DNA from: Colletes latitarsis
Taxonomy: Eukaryota > Arthropoda > Insecta > Hymenoptera > Colletidae
Length of the DNA: 64,000 nucleotides
NCBI RefSeq assembly: GCF_051014445.1
Contig: NW_027488370.1
Location: 13,020,001-13,084,000, forward strand
Reading direction: 5' to 3'
Below, one piece after another: positions 20,271 through 34,720 of the stretch (positions within the stretch are counted from its first letter, which is position 1; the number at the start of each line of letters is the position of its first letter). A program made the translations under genes and the position numbers. A model generated the notes under the pieces. It was not told the DNA's origin. It saw only the letters and a list, made by a program, of their open reading frames with translations, and ran no database searches.

Positions 20271-23200
20271 TGAATGTTTCAGTGTGGTACCACTTTACTA
20301 CGTGATCCAATCCAGAAGTAGCCCAGGATCTAGCCATGAAGTATGAGAAATATGCGAAAGTATGAGCCTGATGAGGGCAAATCCTAGACCTAACCCAGAC
20401 CTAACATGCATTATTCTCTAAAATATTTATCAAGACCAGGTTTAATTGATTGTTTCAGTGTAGACCCACATTACTACGTGATCCAAACCAGAAAAAACCC
20501 AGGATCCGTTCAACAAGTATGTGAAGAATGCGAAAGTATGAGTCTGATGAGTGAAAATCCCAGGCCTGACCTAGACCTAACATGCGTTATCCTCAAAAAT
20601 ATTGAGCGAAACCAGGTTTGATGGACTGTTTCAGTGTGGTACCACACTTCTGCGGGATCGAAACCAGAAAAAACCCAGGATCCGTTCGACAAGTATGTGA
20701 AGTGTGCGAAAGTATCAGTCTGATGAGTGAAAATCCCAGGGCTAACCTAGACCTAACATGCGTTATCCTCTAAAATATTGATCCAAACCAGGTTTAATGG
20801 ACTGTTTCAGTGTGGTACCACACTACTACGTGATACAAACCAGAAAAAACCCAGGATCTGTTCAACAAGTATGTGAAAAACGCGAAAGTATGAGCCTGAT
20901 GAGGGCGAATTCCAGACCTATGCCAGACCTAACTTGCGTTATCCTCTAAAATATTGATCGAAACCAGGTTTAATTGACTGTTTCAGCGTGGTACCACATT
21001 ACTACGTGATACAATCCAGAAACAGCCCAGGATCTAGCCATGAAGTAAGAGAAATATGCGAAAGAATGAGCCTGATGAGAGTAAATCCCAGACCTAACCT
21101 AGACCTAACATGAATTATTCTCTAAAATATTGATCGAAACCAGGTTTAATCGACTGTTTCAGTGTGGTACCACATTACTATGTGATCCAAACCAGAAAAA
21201 ACCCAGGATCTGTTCAACAAGTATGTGAAAAACGCGAAAGTATGAGCCTGATGAGGGCGAATCCCAGACCTATGCCAGACCAAACTTGCGTTATCCTCTA
21301 AAATATTGATCGAAACCAGGTTTAATTGACTGCTTCAGCGTGGTACCACATTACTACGTGATACAATCCAAAAACAGCCCAGGATCTAGCCATGAAGTAT
21401 GAGAAATATGCGAAAGTATGAGCCTGATGAGGGCAAATCCTAGACCTAACCCAAACCTAACATGCGTTATCCTCTAAAATATTTATCAAGACCAGGTTTA
21501 ATTGATTGTTTCAGTGTAGACCCACATTACTACGTGATCCAAACCAGAAAAAAACCAGGATCCGTTTAACAAGTATGTGAAGAATGCGAAAGTATGAGTC
21601 TGATGAGGGCTAATCCCAGACCTATCCCAGACCTAACCTGCGTTATCCTCTAAAATATTTATCAAGACCAGGTTTAATTGAATGTTTCAGTGTGGTACCA
21701 CTTTACTACGTGATCCAGAGCAGAAAAAACCCTCGATCAGGTCAACATGTATGTTAAAACTGCGAAAGTATGACCCTGATGAGGGCAAATCCCAGGCCTA
21801 ACCTAGACCTAACTTGCGTTATCCTCTAAAATATTGATCGAAACCAGGTTTAATTCGCTGTTTCAGCGTGGTACCACATTACTACGTGAACCAAACCAGA
21901 AAAAACCCAGGATCCGTTCAACAAGTATGTGAAGAATGCGGAAGTATGAGTCTGATGAGGGCTAATCCCAGACCTATCCCAGACCTAACCTGCGTTATCC
22001 TCTAAAATATTTATCCAGACCAGGTTTCATTGAATGTTTCAGTGTGGTACCACATTACTACGTGATCCAATCCAGAAAAAACCCAGGATCCGTTCAACAA
22101 GTATGTGAAAAACGCGAAAGTATGAGCCTGATGAGGGCAAATCCCAGACCTATCCCAGACCTAACTTGCGTTGTCCTCTAAAATATTGATGGAAACCAGG
22201 TTTAATTGACTGTTTCAGTGTTGTACTTCATTACTACGTGATGCAATCCAGAAAAAGCTCAGGATCTAGCCATCAAGTATGAGAAATATGCGAAAGAATG
22301 AGCCTGATGAGAGCAAATCCCAGACCTATCCCAGACCTAACTTGCGTTATCCTCCAAAATATTGATCGAAACCAGGTTTAATTGACTGTTTTAGTGTGGT
22401 ACCACATTACTACGTGATCCACACCAGAAAAAACCCAGGATCTGTTCAACAAGTATGTGAAAAACGCGAAAATGTGAGCCTGATGAGGGCAAATCTTAGA
22501 CCTACCCCAGACCTAAGATGCGTTATCCTCTAAAATATTTATCCAGACCAGGTTTCATTGAGTGTTTCAGTGTGGTACCACTTTACTACGTGATCCAATC
22601 CAGAAATAGCCCAGGATCTAGCCATGAAGTATGAGAAATTTGCGATAGTAAGAGCCTGATGAGGGCAAGTCCTAGACCTATCCCAGACCTAACTTGCGTT
22701 ATCCTCCAAAATATTGATCGAAACCAGGTTTAATTGACTGTTATAGTGTGGTACCACATTCCTACGTGATCCACACCAGAAAAAACCCAGGATCTGTTCA
22801 ACAAGTATGTGAAAAACGCGAAACTGTGAGCCTGATGAGGGCAAATCTTAGACCTACCCCAGACCTAACATGCGTTATCCTCAAAAATATTGATCGAAAC
22901 CAGGTTTAATCGACTGTTTCAGTGTGGTACCACATTACTACGTGATCCAAACTAGAAAAAAGTCCAGGATCTCGTCAACGAGTATGTGAAGTGTGCGAGA
23001 GTATGAGTCTGATGAGGGCAAATCCCAGACCTATCCCAGACCTAACATGCGTTATCCTCTAAAATATTTATCAAGACCAGGTTTAATTGAATGTTTCAGT
23101 GTGGTACCACATTACTACGTGACCCAAATCAGAAAAAACCCAGGATCTGTTCGACAAGTATGTGAAAAACGCGAAACAGTGAGCCTGATGAGGGCAAATC

Positions 23201-26200
23201 TTAGACCTAACCTTGACCTAACATGCGTTATCCTCTAAAATATTGATCGAAACCAGGTTTAATCGACTGTTTCAGTGTGGTACCACATTACTACGTGATC
23301 CAAACTAGAAAAAAACCCAGGATCTCGTCAACGAGTATGTGAAGTGTGCGAAAGTATGATTCTGATGAGGGCTAATCCCAGACCTATCCCAGACCTAACA
23401 TGCGTTATCCTCTAAAATATTTATCAAGACCAGGTTTCATTGATTGTTTCAGTGTGGTACCACTTTACTACGTGATCCAATCCACAAATAGCCCAGGATC
23501 TAGCCATGAAGTATGAGAAATATGCGAAAGTATGAGCCTGATGAGGGCAAATCCTAGACCTAACCCAGACCTAACATGCGTTATTCTCTAAAATATTTAT
23601 CAAGACCAGGTTTAATTGAATGTTTCAGTGTGGTACCACATTTCTACATGTTCCAAACCAGAAAAAACCCAGGATCCGTTCAACAAGTATGTGAAAAACG
23701 CGAAAGTATGAGCCTGATGAGGGCGAATCCCAGACCTATGCCAGACCTAACTTGCGTTATCCTCTAAAATGTTGATCGAAACCAGGTTTAATTGATTGTT
23801 TCAGTGTAGACCCACATTACTACGTGATCCAAACCAGAAAAAACCCAGGATCCGTTCAACAAGTATGTGAAGAATGCGAAAGTATGAGTCTGATGAGTGA
23901 AAATCCCAGGGCTAACCTAGACCTTACATGCGTTATCCTCTAAAATATTGAGCGAAACCAGGTTTAATGGACTGTTTCAGTGTGGTACCACACTACTACG
24001 TGATCCAAACTAGAAAAAACCCAGGATCCGTTCAACAAGTATGTGAAGTGTGCGAAAGTATGAGTCTGATGAGGTCAAATCCCAGACCAATCCCAGACTT
24101 AACTTGCGTTATCCTCTAAAATATTGATCGAAACCAGGTTTAATCGACTGTTTCAGTGTGCTACCACATTACTACGTGATCCAAACCAGAAAAAACCCAG
24201 GATCCGTTCAACAAGTATGTGAAGAATGCGAAAGTATGAGTCTGATGAGTGAAAATCCCAGGGCTAACCTAGACCTTACATGCGTTATCCTCTAAAATAT
24301 TGAGCGAAACCAGGTTTAATGGACTGTTTCAGTGTGGTACCACACTACTACGTGATCCAAACTAGAAAAAACCCAGGATCCGTTCAACAAGTATGTGAAG
24401 TGTGCGAAAGTATGAGCCTGATGAGAGCAAATCCCAGACCTAACCTAGACCTAACATGAATTATTCTCTAAAATATTGGTCGGAACCAGGTTTAATTGAC
24501 TGTTTCAGTGTGGTCCCGCATTACTACGTGACCCAAACCAGAAAAAACCCAGGATCCGTTCAACAAGTATGTGAAAAACGCGAAAGTATGAGCCTGATGA
24601 GGGCAAATCCCAGACCTATCCCAGACCTAACTTGCGATATCCTCTAAAATATTGATCGAAACCAAGTTTAATCGACTGTTTCAGTGTGGAACCACATTAC
24701 TACGTGTTCCAAACCAGAAAAAACCCAGGATCCGTTCAACAAGTATGTGAAGAAGGCGAAAGTATGAGTCTGATGAGTGAAAATCCCAGGCCTAACCTAG
24801 ACATAACATGCGTTATCCTCAAAAATATTGATCGAAACCTGATTTAATCGACTGTTTCAGTGCGGTACCACATTACTATGTGATCCAAACCAGAAGGCAA
24901 CCCAGGATCTGTTCAACGAGTATGTGAAGTGTGCGAAAGTATGAGTCTGATGAGGTCAAACCCCAGAACAATCCCAGGCTTAACTTGCGTTATCCTCTAA
25001 AATATTGATCGAAACCAGGTTTAATTGACTGTTTCAGCGTGGTACCACATTACTACGTGATACAATCCAGAAACAGCCCAGGATCTAGCCATGAAGTATG
25101 AGAGATATGCGAAAGTATGAGCCTGCTGAGGGCAAATCCTAGACCTAACCCAAACCTAACATGCGTTATCCTCTAAAATATTTATCAAGACCAGGTTTAA
25201 TCGACCGTTTCAGTGTGCTACCACATTACTACGTGATCCAAACCAGAAAAAACCCAGGATCCGTTCCACAAGTATGTGAAGAATGCGAAAGTATGAGTCT
25301 GATGAGTGAAAATCCCAGGCCTAACCTAGACCTAACATGCGTTATCCTCAAAAATATTGATCGAAACCTGATTTAATCGACTGTTTCAGTGTGGTACCAC
25401 ATTACTATGTGATCCAAACCAGAAAGCATCCCAGGATCTGTTCAACGAGTATGTGATGTGTGCGAAAGTATGAGTCTGATGAGGTCGAATCCCAGAACAA
25501 TCCCAGACTTAACTTGCGTTATCCTCTAAAATATTGATCGAAACCAGGTTTAATCGACTGTTTCAGTGTGGTACCACATTACGACGTGATCCAAACCAGA
25601 AAAAACCCATGATCAGTTCAACAAGTATGAGAAGAATGCGAAAGTATGAGTCTGATGAGTGAAAATCCCAGGGCTAACCTAGACCTAACATGCGTTATCC
25701 TCTAAAATATTGATCCAAACCAGGTTTAATGGACTGTTTCAGTGTGGTACCACACTACTCCGTGATACAAACCAGAAAAAACCCAGGATCTGTTCAAGAA
25801 GTATGTGAAAAACGCGAAAGTATGAGCCTGATGAGGGCGAATTCCAGACCTATGCCAGACCTAACTTGCGTTATCCTCTAAAATATTGACCGAAACCAGG
25901 TCTAATTGACTGTTTCAGCGTGGTACCACATTACTACGTGATACAATCCAGAAACAGCCCAGGATCTAGCCATGAAGTATGAGAAATATGCGAAAGTATG
26001 AGCCTGATGAGAGCAAATCCCAGACCTAACCTAGACCTAACATGAATTATTCTCTAAAATATTGGTCGAAACCAGGTTTAATTGACTGTTTCAGTGTGGT
26101 CCCACATTACTACGTGACCCAAACCAGAAAAAACCCAGGATCCGTTCAACAAGTATGTGAAAAACGCGAAAGTATGAGCCTGATGAGGGCAAATCCCAGA

Positions 26201-28162
26201 CCTATGCCAGACCTAACTTGTGTTACCCTCTAAAATATTGATCGAAACCAGGTTTAATTGACTGTTTCAGCGTGGTACCACATTACTACGTGATACAATC
26301 CAGAAACAGCCCAGGATCTAGCCATGAAGTATGAGAGATATGCGAAAGTATGAGCCTGCTGAGGGCAAATCCCAGACCAATCCCAGACTTAGCTTTCGTT
26401 ATCCTCTAAGATATTGATCGAAACCAGGTTTAATCGTCTGTTTCAGTGTGGTACCACATTACTACGTGATCCAAACCAGAAAAAACCCAGGATCAGTTCA
26501 AGAAGTATGAGAAGAATGCGAAAGTATGAGTCTGATGAGTGAAAATCCCAGGGCTAACCTAGACCTTACATGCGTTATCGTCTAAAATATTCATCCAAAC
26601 CAGGTTTAATGGACTGATTCAGTGTGGTACCACACTACTGCGTGATACAAACCAGAAAAAACCCAGGATCTGTTCAACAAGTATGTGAAAAACGCGAAAG
26701 TATGAGCCTGATGAGGGCGAATCCCAGACCTATGCCAGACCTAACTTGTGTTATCCTCTAAAATATTGATCGAAACCAGGTTTAATTGACTGTTTCAGCG
26801 TGGTACCACATTACTACGTGATACAATCCAGAAACAGCCCAGGATCTAGCCATGAAGTATGAGAGATATGCGAAAGTATGAGCCTGCTGAGGGCAAATCC
26901 TGGACCTAACCCAAACCCAACATGCGTTATCCTCTAAAATATTTATCAAGACCAGGTTTAATCGCCTGTTTCAGTGTGGTACCACATTACTATGTCATCC
27001 AAACCAGAAAGTAACCCAGGATCTGTTCAACGAGTATGTGAAGCGTGCGAAAGTATGAGTCTGATGAGGTCAAATCCCAGACCTATCCCAAACCTAACTA
27101 TGCGTTATCCTCTAAAATATTGATCAAATCCAGGTTTAATCGACTGTTTCAGTGTGGTACCACATTACTACGTGATCCAAACCAGAAAAAACCCAGGATC
27201 CGTTCAACAAGTATGTGAAGAATGCGAAAGTATGAGTCTGAAGAGTGAAAATCCCAGACCTAACCTAGACCTAACATGCGTTATCCTCTAAAATATTGAT
27301 CCAAACCATGTTTAATGGACTGTTTCAGTGTGGTACCACACTACTACGTGATCCAAACCAGAGAAAACCCAGGATCTGTTCAACAAGTATGTGAAAAACG
27401 CGAAAGTATGAGCCTGATGAGGTCAAATCCCAGACCAATCCCAGACTTAGCTTTCGTTATCCTCAAGAATATTGATCGAAACCTGGTTTAATCGACTGTT
27501 TCAGTGTGGTACCACATTACTATGTGATCCAAACCAGAAAATAACCCAGGATCTGTTCAACGAGTATGTGAAGTGTGCGAAAGTATGAGTCTGATGAGGT
27601 CAAATCCCAGACCTATCCCAAACCTAACTATGCGTTATCCTCTAAAATATTGATCAAAACCAGGTTTAATCGACTGTTTCAGTGTGGTACCACATTACTA
27701 CGTGATCCAAACCAGAAAAAACCCAGGATCCGTTCAACAAGTATGTGAAGAATGCGAAAGTATGAGTCTGAAGAGTGAAAATCCCAGACCTATGCCAGAC
27801 CTAACTTGTGTTATCCTCTAAAATATTGATCGAAACCAGGTTTAATTGACTGTTTCAGCGTGGTACCACATTACTACGTGATACAATCCAGAAACAGCCC
27901 AGGATCTAGCCATGAAGTATGAGAGATATGCGAAAGTATGAGCCTCCTGAGGGCAAATCCTAGACCTAACCCAAACCTAACATGCGTTATCCTCTAAAAT
28001 ATTTATCAAGACCAGGTTTAATTGATTGTTTCAGTGTGGTCCCACACTACAACGTGATCCAAACCAGAAAAAACCCAGGATCCGTTCAACAAGTATGTGA
28101 AGAATGCGAAAGTATGAGTCTGATGAGTGAAAATCCCAGGCCTAACCTAGACCTAACATGCG

Positions 28163-28210
28163 TTATCCTCTAAACAATTGATCCAAACCTAAGCCAATCC
28201 CAGACTTAGC
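28163..28210 (+). repeat. Truncated satellite monomer
   Basis: A monomer starts normally (gcgttatcctctaaacaatt, gatccaaacct) and then jumps to aagccaatcccagacttag, the end segment of a monomer. About 130 bp are missing, so the 176-bp register shifts. This is the clearest internal deletion in the array. Confidence 0.75.
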
Positions 28211-31200
28211 TTTCGTTATCCTCAAGAATATTGATCGAAACCTGGTTTAATCGACTGTTTCAGTGTGGTACCACATTACTATGTGATCCAAACCTGAAAA
28301 TAACCCAGGATCCGTTCAACGAGTATGTGAAGTGTACGAAAGTATGAGTCTGATGAGGGCAAATCCCATACCTATCCCCGACCTAACATGCGTTATCCTC
28401 TAAAATATTTATCAAGACCAGGTTTAATTGATTGTTTCAGTGTGGACCCACATAACTACGTGATCCAAACCAGAAAAAACCCAGGATCCGTTCTACAAGT
28501 ATGTGAAGAATGCGAAAGTATGAGTCTGATGAGTGAAAATCCTAGGCCTAACCTAGACCTAACATGCGTTATCCTCATAAATATTTATCGAAACCTGGTT
28601 TAATCGACTGTTGCAGTGTGGTACCACATTACTATGTGATCCAAACCAGAAAGTAACCCAGGATCTGTTCAACGAGTATGAGAAGAATGCGAAAGTATGA
28701 GTCTGATGAGTGAAAATCCCAGGGCTAACCTAGACCTAACATGCGTTATCCTCTAAAATATTGATCGAAACCAGGTTTAATTGACTGTTTCAGCGTGGTA
28801 CCACATTACTACGTGATACAGTCCAGAAACAGCCCAGGATCTAGCCATGAAGTATGAGAAATATACGAAAGTATGAGCCTGATGAGGGCAAATCTTAGAC
28901 CTAACCCAGACCTAACTTGCGTTGTCCTCTAAGATATTGATGGAAACCAGGTTTAATTAACTGTTTCAGTGTTGTACTTCATTACTACGTGATGCAATCC
29001 AGAAAAAGCCCAGGATCTAGCCATCAAGTATGAGAGATATGCGAAAGAACGAGCCTGATGAGAGCAAATCCCAGACCTATCCCAAACCTAACTATGCGTT
29101 ATCCTCTAAAATATTGATCGAAACCAGGTTTAATTGACTGTTTCAGCGTGGTACCACATTACTACGTGATACAATCCAGAAACAGCCCAGGATCTAGCCA
29201 TGAAGTATGAGAGATATGCGAAAGTATGAGCCTGCTGAGGGCAAATCCTAAACCTAACCCAAACCTAACATGCGTTATCCTCTAAAATATTTATCAAGAC
29301 CAGGTTTAATTGATTGTTTCAGTGTGGTCCCACACTACAACGTGATCCAAACCAGAAAAAACCCAGGATCCGTTCAACAAATATGTGAAGAATGCGAAAG
29401 TATGAGTCTGATGAGTGAAAATCCCAGGCCTAACCTAGACCTAACATGCGTTATCATCAAAAATGTTGATCGAAACCTGGTTTAATCGACTGTTTCAGTG
29501 CGGTATCACATTACTATGTGATCCAAACCAGAAAATAACCCAGGATCTGTTCAACGAGTATGTGAAGTGTGCGAAAGTATGAGTCTGATGAGGTCGAATC
29601 CCAGAACAATCCCAGACTTAACTTGCGTTATCCTCTAAAATATTGATCGAAACCAGGTTTAATCGACTGTTTCAGTGTGGTACCACATTACGACGTGATC
29701 CAAACCAGAAAAAACCCAGGATCAGTTCAACAAGTATGAGAAGAATGCGAAAGTATGAGTCTGATGAGTGAAAATCCCAGGGCTAACCTAGACCTAACAT
29801 GCGTTATCCTCTAAAATATTGATCCAAACCAGGATTAATGGACTGTTTCAGTGTGGTACCACTTTACTACGTGATCCAAAGCAGAAAAAACCCTCGATCA
29901 GGTCAACATGTATGTTAAAACTGCGAAAGTACGACCCTGATGAGGGCAAATCCCAGGCCTATCCTAGACCTAACTTGCGTTATCCTCTAAAATATTGATC
30001 GAAACCAGGTTTAATTCGCTGTTTCAGCGTGGTACCACATTACTATGTGATCCAAACCAGAAAATAACCCAGGATCTGTTCAACGAGTATGTGAAGTGTG
30101 CGAAAGTATGAGTCTGATGAGGTCAAATCCCAGACCTATCCCAAACCTAACTATGCGTTATCCTCTAAAATATTGATCAAAACCAGGTTTAATCGACTGT
30201 TTCAGTGTGGTACCACATTACTACGTGATCCAAACCAGAAAAAACCCAGGATCCGTTCAACAAGTATGTGAAGAATGCGAAAGTATGAGTCTGAAGAGTG
30301 AAAATCCCAGACCTAACCTAGACCTAACATGCGTTATCCTCAAGTATATTGATCGAAACCTGGTTTAATCGACTGTTTCAGTGTGGTACCACATTACTAT
30401 GTGATCCAAACCAGAAAATAACCCAGGATCTGTTCAACGAGTATGTGAAGTGTGCGAAAGTATGAGTCTGATGAGGTCAAATCCCGGACCAATCCCAGAC
30501 TTAACTTGCGTTATCCCCTAAGATATTGATCGAAACCAGGTTTAATCGACTGTTTCAGTGTGGTACCACATTACTACGTGATCCAAACCAGAAAAAACCC
30601 AGGATCAGTTCAACAAGTATGTGAAGAATGCGAAAGTATGAGTCTGAAGAGTGAAAATCCCAGACCTAACCTAGACCTAAGATGCGTTATCCTCAAGTAT
30701 ATTGATCGAAACCTGGTTTAATCGACTGTTTCAGTGTGGTACCACATTACTATGTGATCCAAACCAGAAAATAACCCAGGATCTGTTCAACGAGTATGTG
30801 AAGTGTGCGAAAGTATGAGTCTGATGAGGTCAAATCCCGGACCAATCCCAGACTTAACTTGCGTTATCCCCTAAGATATTGATCGAAACCAGGTTTAATC
30901 GACTGTTTCAGTGTGGTACCACATTACTACGTGATCCAAACCAGAAAAAACCCAGGATCAGTTCAACAAGTATGAGAAGAATGCGAAAGTATGAGTCTGA
31001 TGAGTGAAAATCCCAGGGCTAACCTAGACCTAACATGCGTTATCCTCTAAACAATTGATCCAAACCAGGTTTAATGGACTGTTTCAGTGTGGAACCACAC
31101 TACTACGTGATACAAACCAGAAAAAACCCAGGATCTGTTCAACAAGTACGTGAAAAACGCGAAAGTATGAGCCTGATGAGGGCGAATCCCAGACCTATGC

Positions 31201-31899
31201 CAGACCTAACTTGTGTTATCCTCTAAAATATTGATCGAAACCAGGTTTAATTGACTGTTTCAGCGTGGTACCACATTACTACGTGATACAATCCAGAAAC
31301 AGCCCAGGATCTAGCCATGAAGTATGAGAGATATGCGAAAGTATGAGCCTGCTGAGGGCAAATCCTAGACCTAACCCAAACCTAACATGCGTTATCCTCT
31401 AAAATATTTATCAAGACCAGGTTTAATTGATTGTTTCAGTGTGGTCCCACACTACAACGTGATCCAAACCAGAAAAAACCCAGGATCCATTCAACAAGTA
31501 TGTGAAGAATGCGAAAGTATGAGTCTGATGAGTGAAAATCCCAGGCCTAACCTAGACCTAACATGCGTTATCCTCATAAATATTTATCGAAACCTGGTTT
31601 AATCGACTGTTGCAGTGTGGTACCACATTACTATGTGATCCAAACCAGAAAGTAACCCAGGATCTGTTCAACGAGTATGTGAAGTGTGCGAAAGTATGAG
31701 TCTGATGAGGTCAAACCCCAGACCTATCCCAGACTTAACTTGCGTTATCCTCTAAAATATTGATCGAAACCAGGTTTAATCGACTGTTTCAGTGTGGTAC
31801 CACCTTACTACGTGATCCAAACCAGAAAAAACCCAGGATCAGTTCAACAAGTATGAGAAGAATGCGAAAGTATGAGTCTGATGAGGTCAAATCCCAGAC

Positions 31900-33560
31900 C
31901 TATCCCAAACCTAACTATGCGTTATCCTCTAAAATATTGATTAAAACCAGGTTTAATCGACTGTTTCAGTGTGGTACCACATTACTACGTGATCCAAACC
32001 AGAAAAAACCCAGGATCCGTTCAACAAGTATGTGAAGAATGCGAAAGTATGAGTCTGAAGAGTGAAAATCCCAGACCTAACCTAGACCTAACATGCGTTA
32101 TCCTCTAAAATATTGATCCAAACCATGTTTAATGGACTGTTTCAGTGTGGTACCACACTACTACGTGATCCAAACCAGAGAAAACCCAGGATCTGTTCAA
32201 CAAGTATGTGAAAAACGCGAAAGTATGAGCCTGATGCGGGCAAATCCCAGAACTATCCCAGACCTAACTTGCGTTGTCCTCTAAGATATTGATGGAAACC
32301 AGGTTTAATTAACTGTTTCAGTGTTGTACTTCATTACTACGTGATGCAATCCAGAAAAAGCCCAGGATCTAGCCATCAAGTATGAGAGATATGCGAAAGA
32401 ACGAGCCTGATGAGAGCAAATCCCAGACCTAACCTAGACCTAACATGAATTATTCTCTAAAATATTGATCGAAACCAGGTTCAATCGACTGTTTCAGTGT
32501 GGTACCACATTACTATGTGATCCAAACCAGAAAATAACCCAGGATCTGTTCAACGAGTATGTGAAGTGTGCGAAAGTATGAGTCTGGTGTGGTCAAATCC
32601 CAGACCTATCCCAAACCTAACTATGCGTTATCCTCTAAAATATTGATCAAATCCAGGTTTAATCGACTGTTTCAGTGTGGTACCACATTACTACGTGATC
32701 CAAACCAGAAAAAACCCAGGATCCGTTCAACAAGTATGTGAAGAATGCGAAAGTATGAGGCTGATGAGTGAAAATCCCAGGCCTAACCTAGACCTAAGAT
32801 GCGTTATCCTCAAGTATATTGATCGAAACCTGGTTTAATCGACTGTTTCAGTGTGGTACCACATTACTATGTGATCCAAACCAGAAAATAACCCAGGATC
32901 TGTTCAACGAGTATGTGAAGTGTGCGAAAGTATGAGTCTGATGAGGTCAAATCCCGGACCAATCCCAGACTTAACTTGCGTTATCCCCTAAGATATTGAT
33001 CGAAACCAGGTTTAATCGACTGTTTCAGTGTGGTACCACATTACTACGTGATCCAAACCAGAAAAAACCCAGGATCAGTTCAACAAGTATGAGAAGAATG
33101 CGAAAGTATGAGTCTGATGAGTGAAAATCCCAGGGCTAACCTAGACCTAACATGCGTTATCCTCTAAACAATTGATCCAAACCAGGTTTAATGGACTGTT
33201 TCAGTGTGGTACCACACTACTACGTGATACAAACCAGAAAAAACCCAGGATCTGTTCAACAAGTACGTGAAAAACGCGAAAGTATGAGCCTGATGAGGGC
33301 GAATCCCAGACCTATGCCAGACCTAACTTGTGTTATCCTCTAAAATATTGATCGAAACCAGGTTTAATTGACTGTTTCAGCGTGGTACCACATTACTACG
33401 TGATACAATCCAGAAACAGCCCAGGATCTAGCCATGAAGTATGAGAGATATGCGAAAGTATGAGCCTGCTGAGGGCAAATCCTAGACCTAACCCAAACCT
33501 AACATGCGTTATCCTCTAAAATATTTATCAAGACCAGGTTTAATTGAATGTTTCAGTGTG
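31900..33560 (+). repeat. Block duplication, copy 1 (shift 2,821 bp)
   Basis: About 1.66 kb matching 34721-36380 nearly base for base, including the diagnostic segments gatattgatggaaacc, agtctggtgtggtcaaatcc and gcctgctgagggcaaatcc in the same order. The shift equals 16 monomers. Confidence 0.8.
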
Positions 33561-34720
33561 GTACCACATTACTACCTGAACCAAACCAGAAAATAACCCA
33601 GGATCCATTCAACAAGTATGTGAAGAATGCGAAAGTATGAGTCTGATGAGTGAAAATCCCAGGCCTAACCTAGACCTAACATGCGTTATCCTCATAAATA
33701 TTTATCGAAACCTGGTTTAATCGACTGTTTCAGTGTGGTACCACATTACTATGTGATCCAAACCAGAAAGTAACCCAGGATCTGTTCAACGAGTATGTGA
33801 AGTGTGCGAAAGTATGAGTCTGATGAGGTCAAACCCCAGACCTATCCCAGACTTAACTTGCGTTATCCTCTAAAATATTGATCGAAACCAGGTTTAATCG
33901 ACTGTTTCAGTGTGGTACCACCTTACTACGTGATCCAAACCAGAAAAAACCCAGGATCAGTTCAACAAGTATGAGAAGAATGCGAAAGTATGAGTCTGAT
34001 GAGTGAAAATCCCAGGGCTAACCTAGACCTAACATGCGTTATCCTCTAAAATATTGATCCAAACCAGGATTAATGGACTGTTTCAGTGTGGTACCACACT
34101 ACTACGTGATACAAACCAGAAAAAACCCAGGATCTGTTCAACAAGTATGTGAAAAACGCGAAAGTATGAGCCTGATGAGGGCAAATCCTAGACCTAACCC
34201 AGACCTAACTTGCGTTGTCCTCTAAGATATTGATGGAAACCAGGTTTAATTAACTGTTTCAGTGTTGTACTTCATTACTACGTGATGCAATCCAGAAAAA
34301 GCCCAGGATCTAGCCATCAAGTATGAGAGATATGCGAAAGAACGAGCCTGATGACAGCAAATCCCAGACCTAACCTAGACCTAACATGAATTATTCTCTA
34401 AAATATTGATCGAAACCAGGTTTAATCGACTGTTTCCGTGTGGTACCAGATTACTGCGTGATCCAAACCAGAAAAAACCCAGGATCAGTTCAACAAGTAT
34501 GAGAAGAATGCGAAAGTATGAGGCTGATGAGTGAAAATCCCAGGCCTAACCTAGACCTAAGATGCGTTATCCTCAAGAATATTGATCGAAACCTGGTTTA
34601 ATCGACTGTTTCTGTGTGGTACCACATTACTATGTGATCCAAACCAGAAAATAACCCAGGATCTGTTCAACGAGTATGTGAAGTGTGCGAAAGTATGAGT
34701 CTGATGAGGTCAAATCCCAG

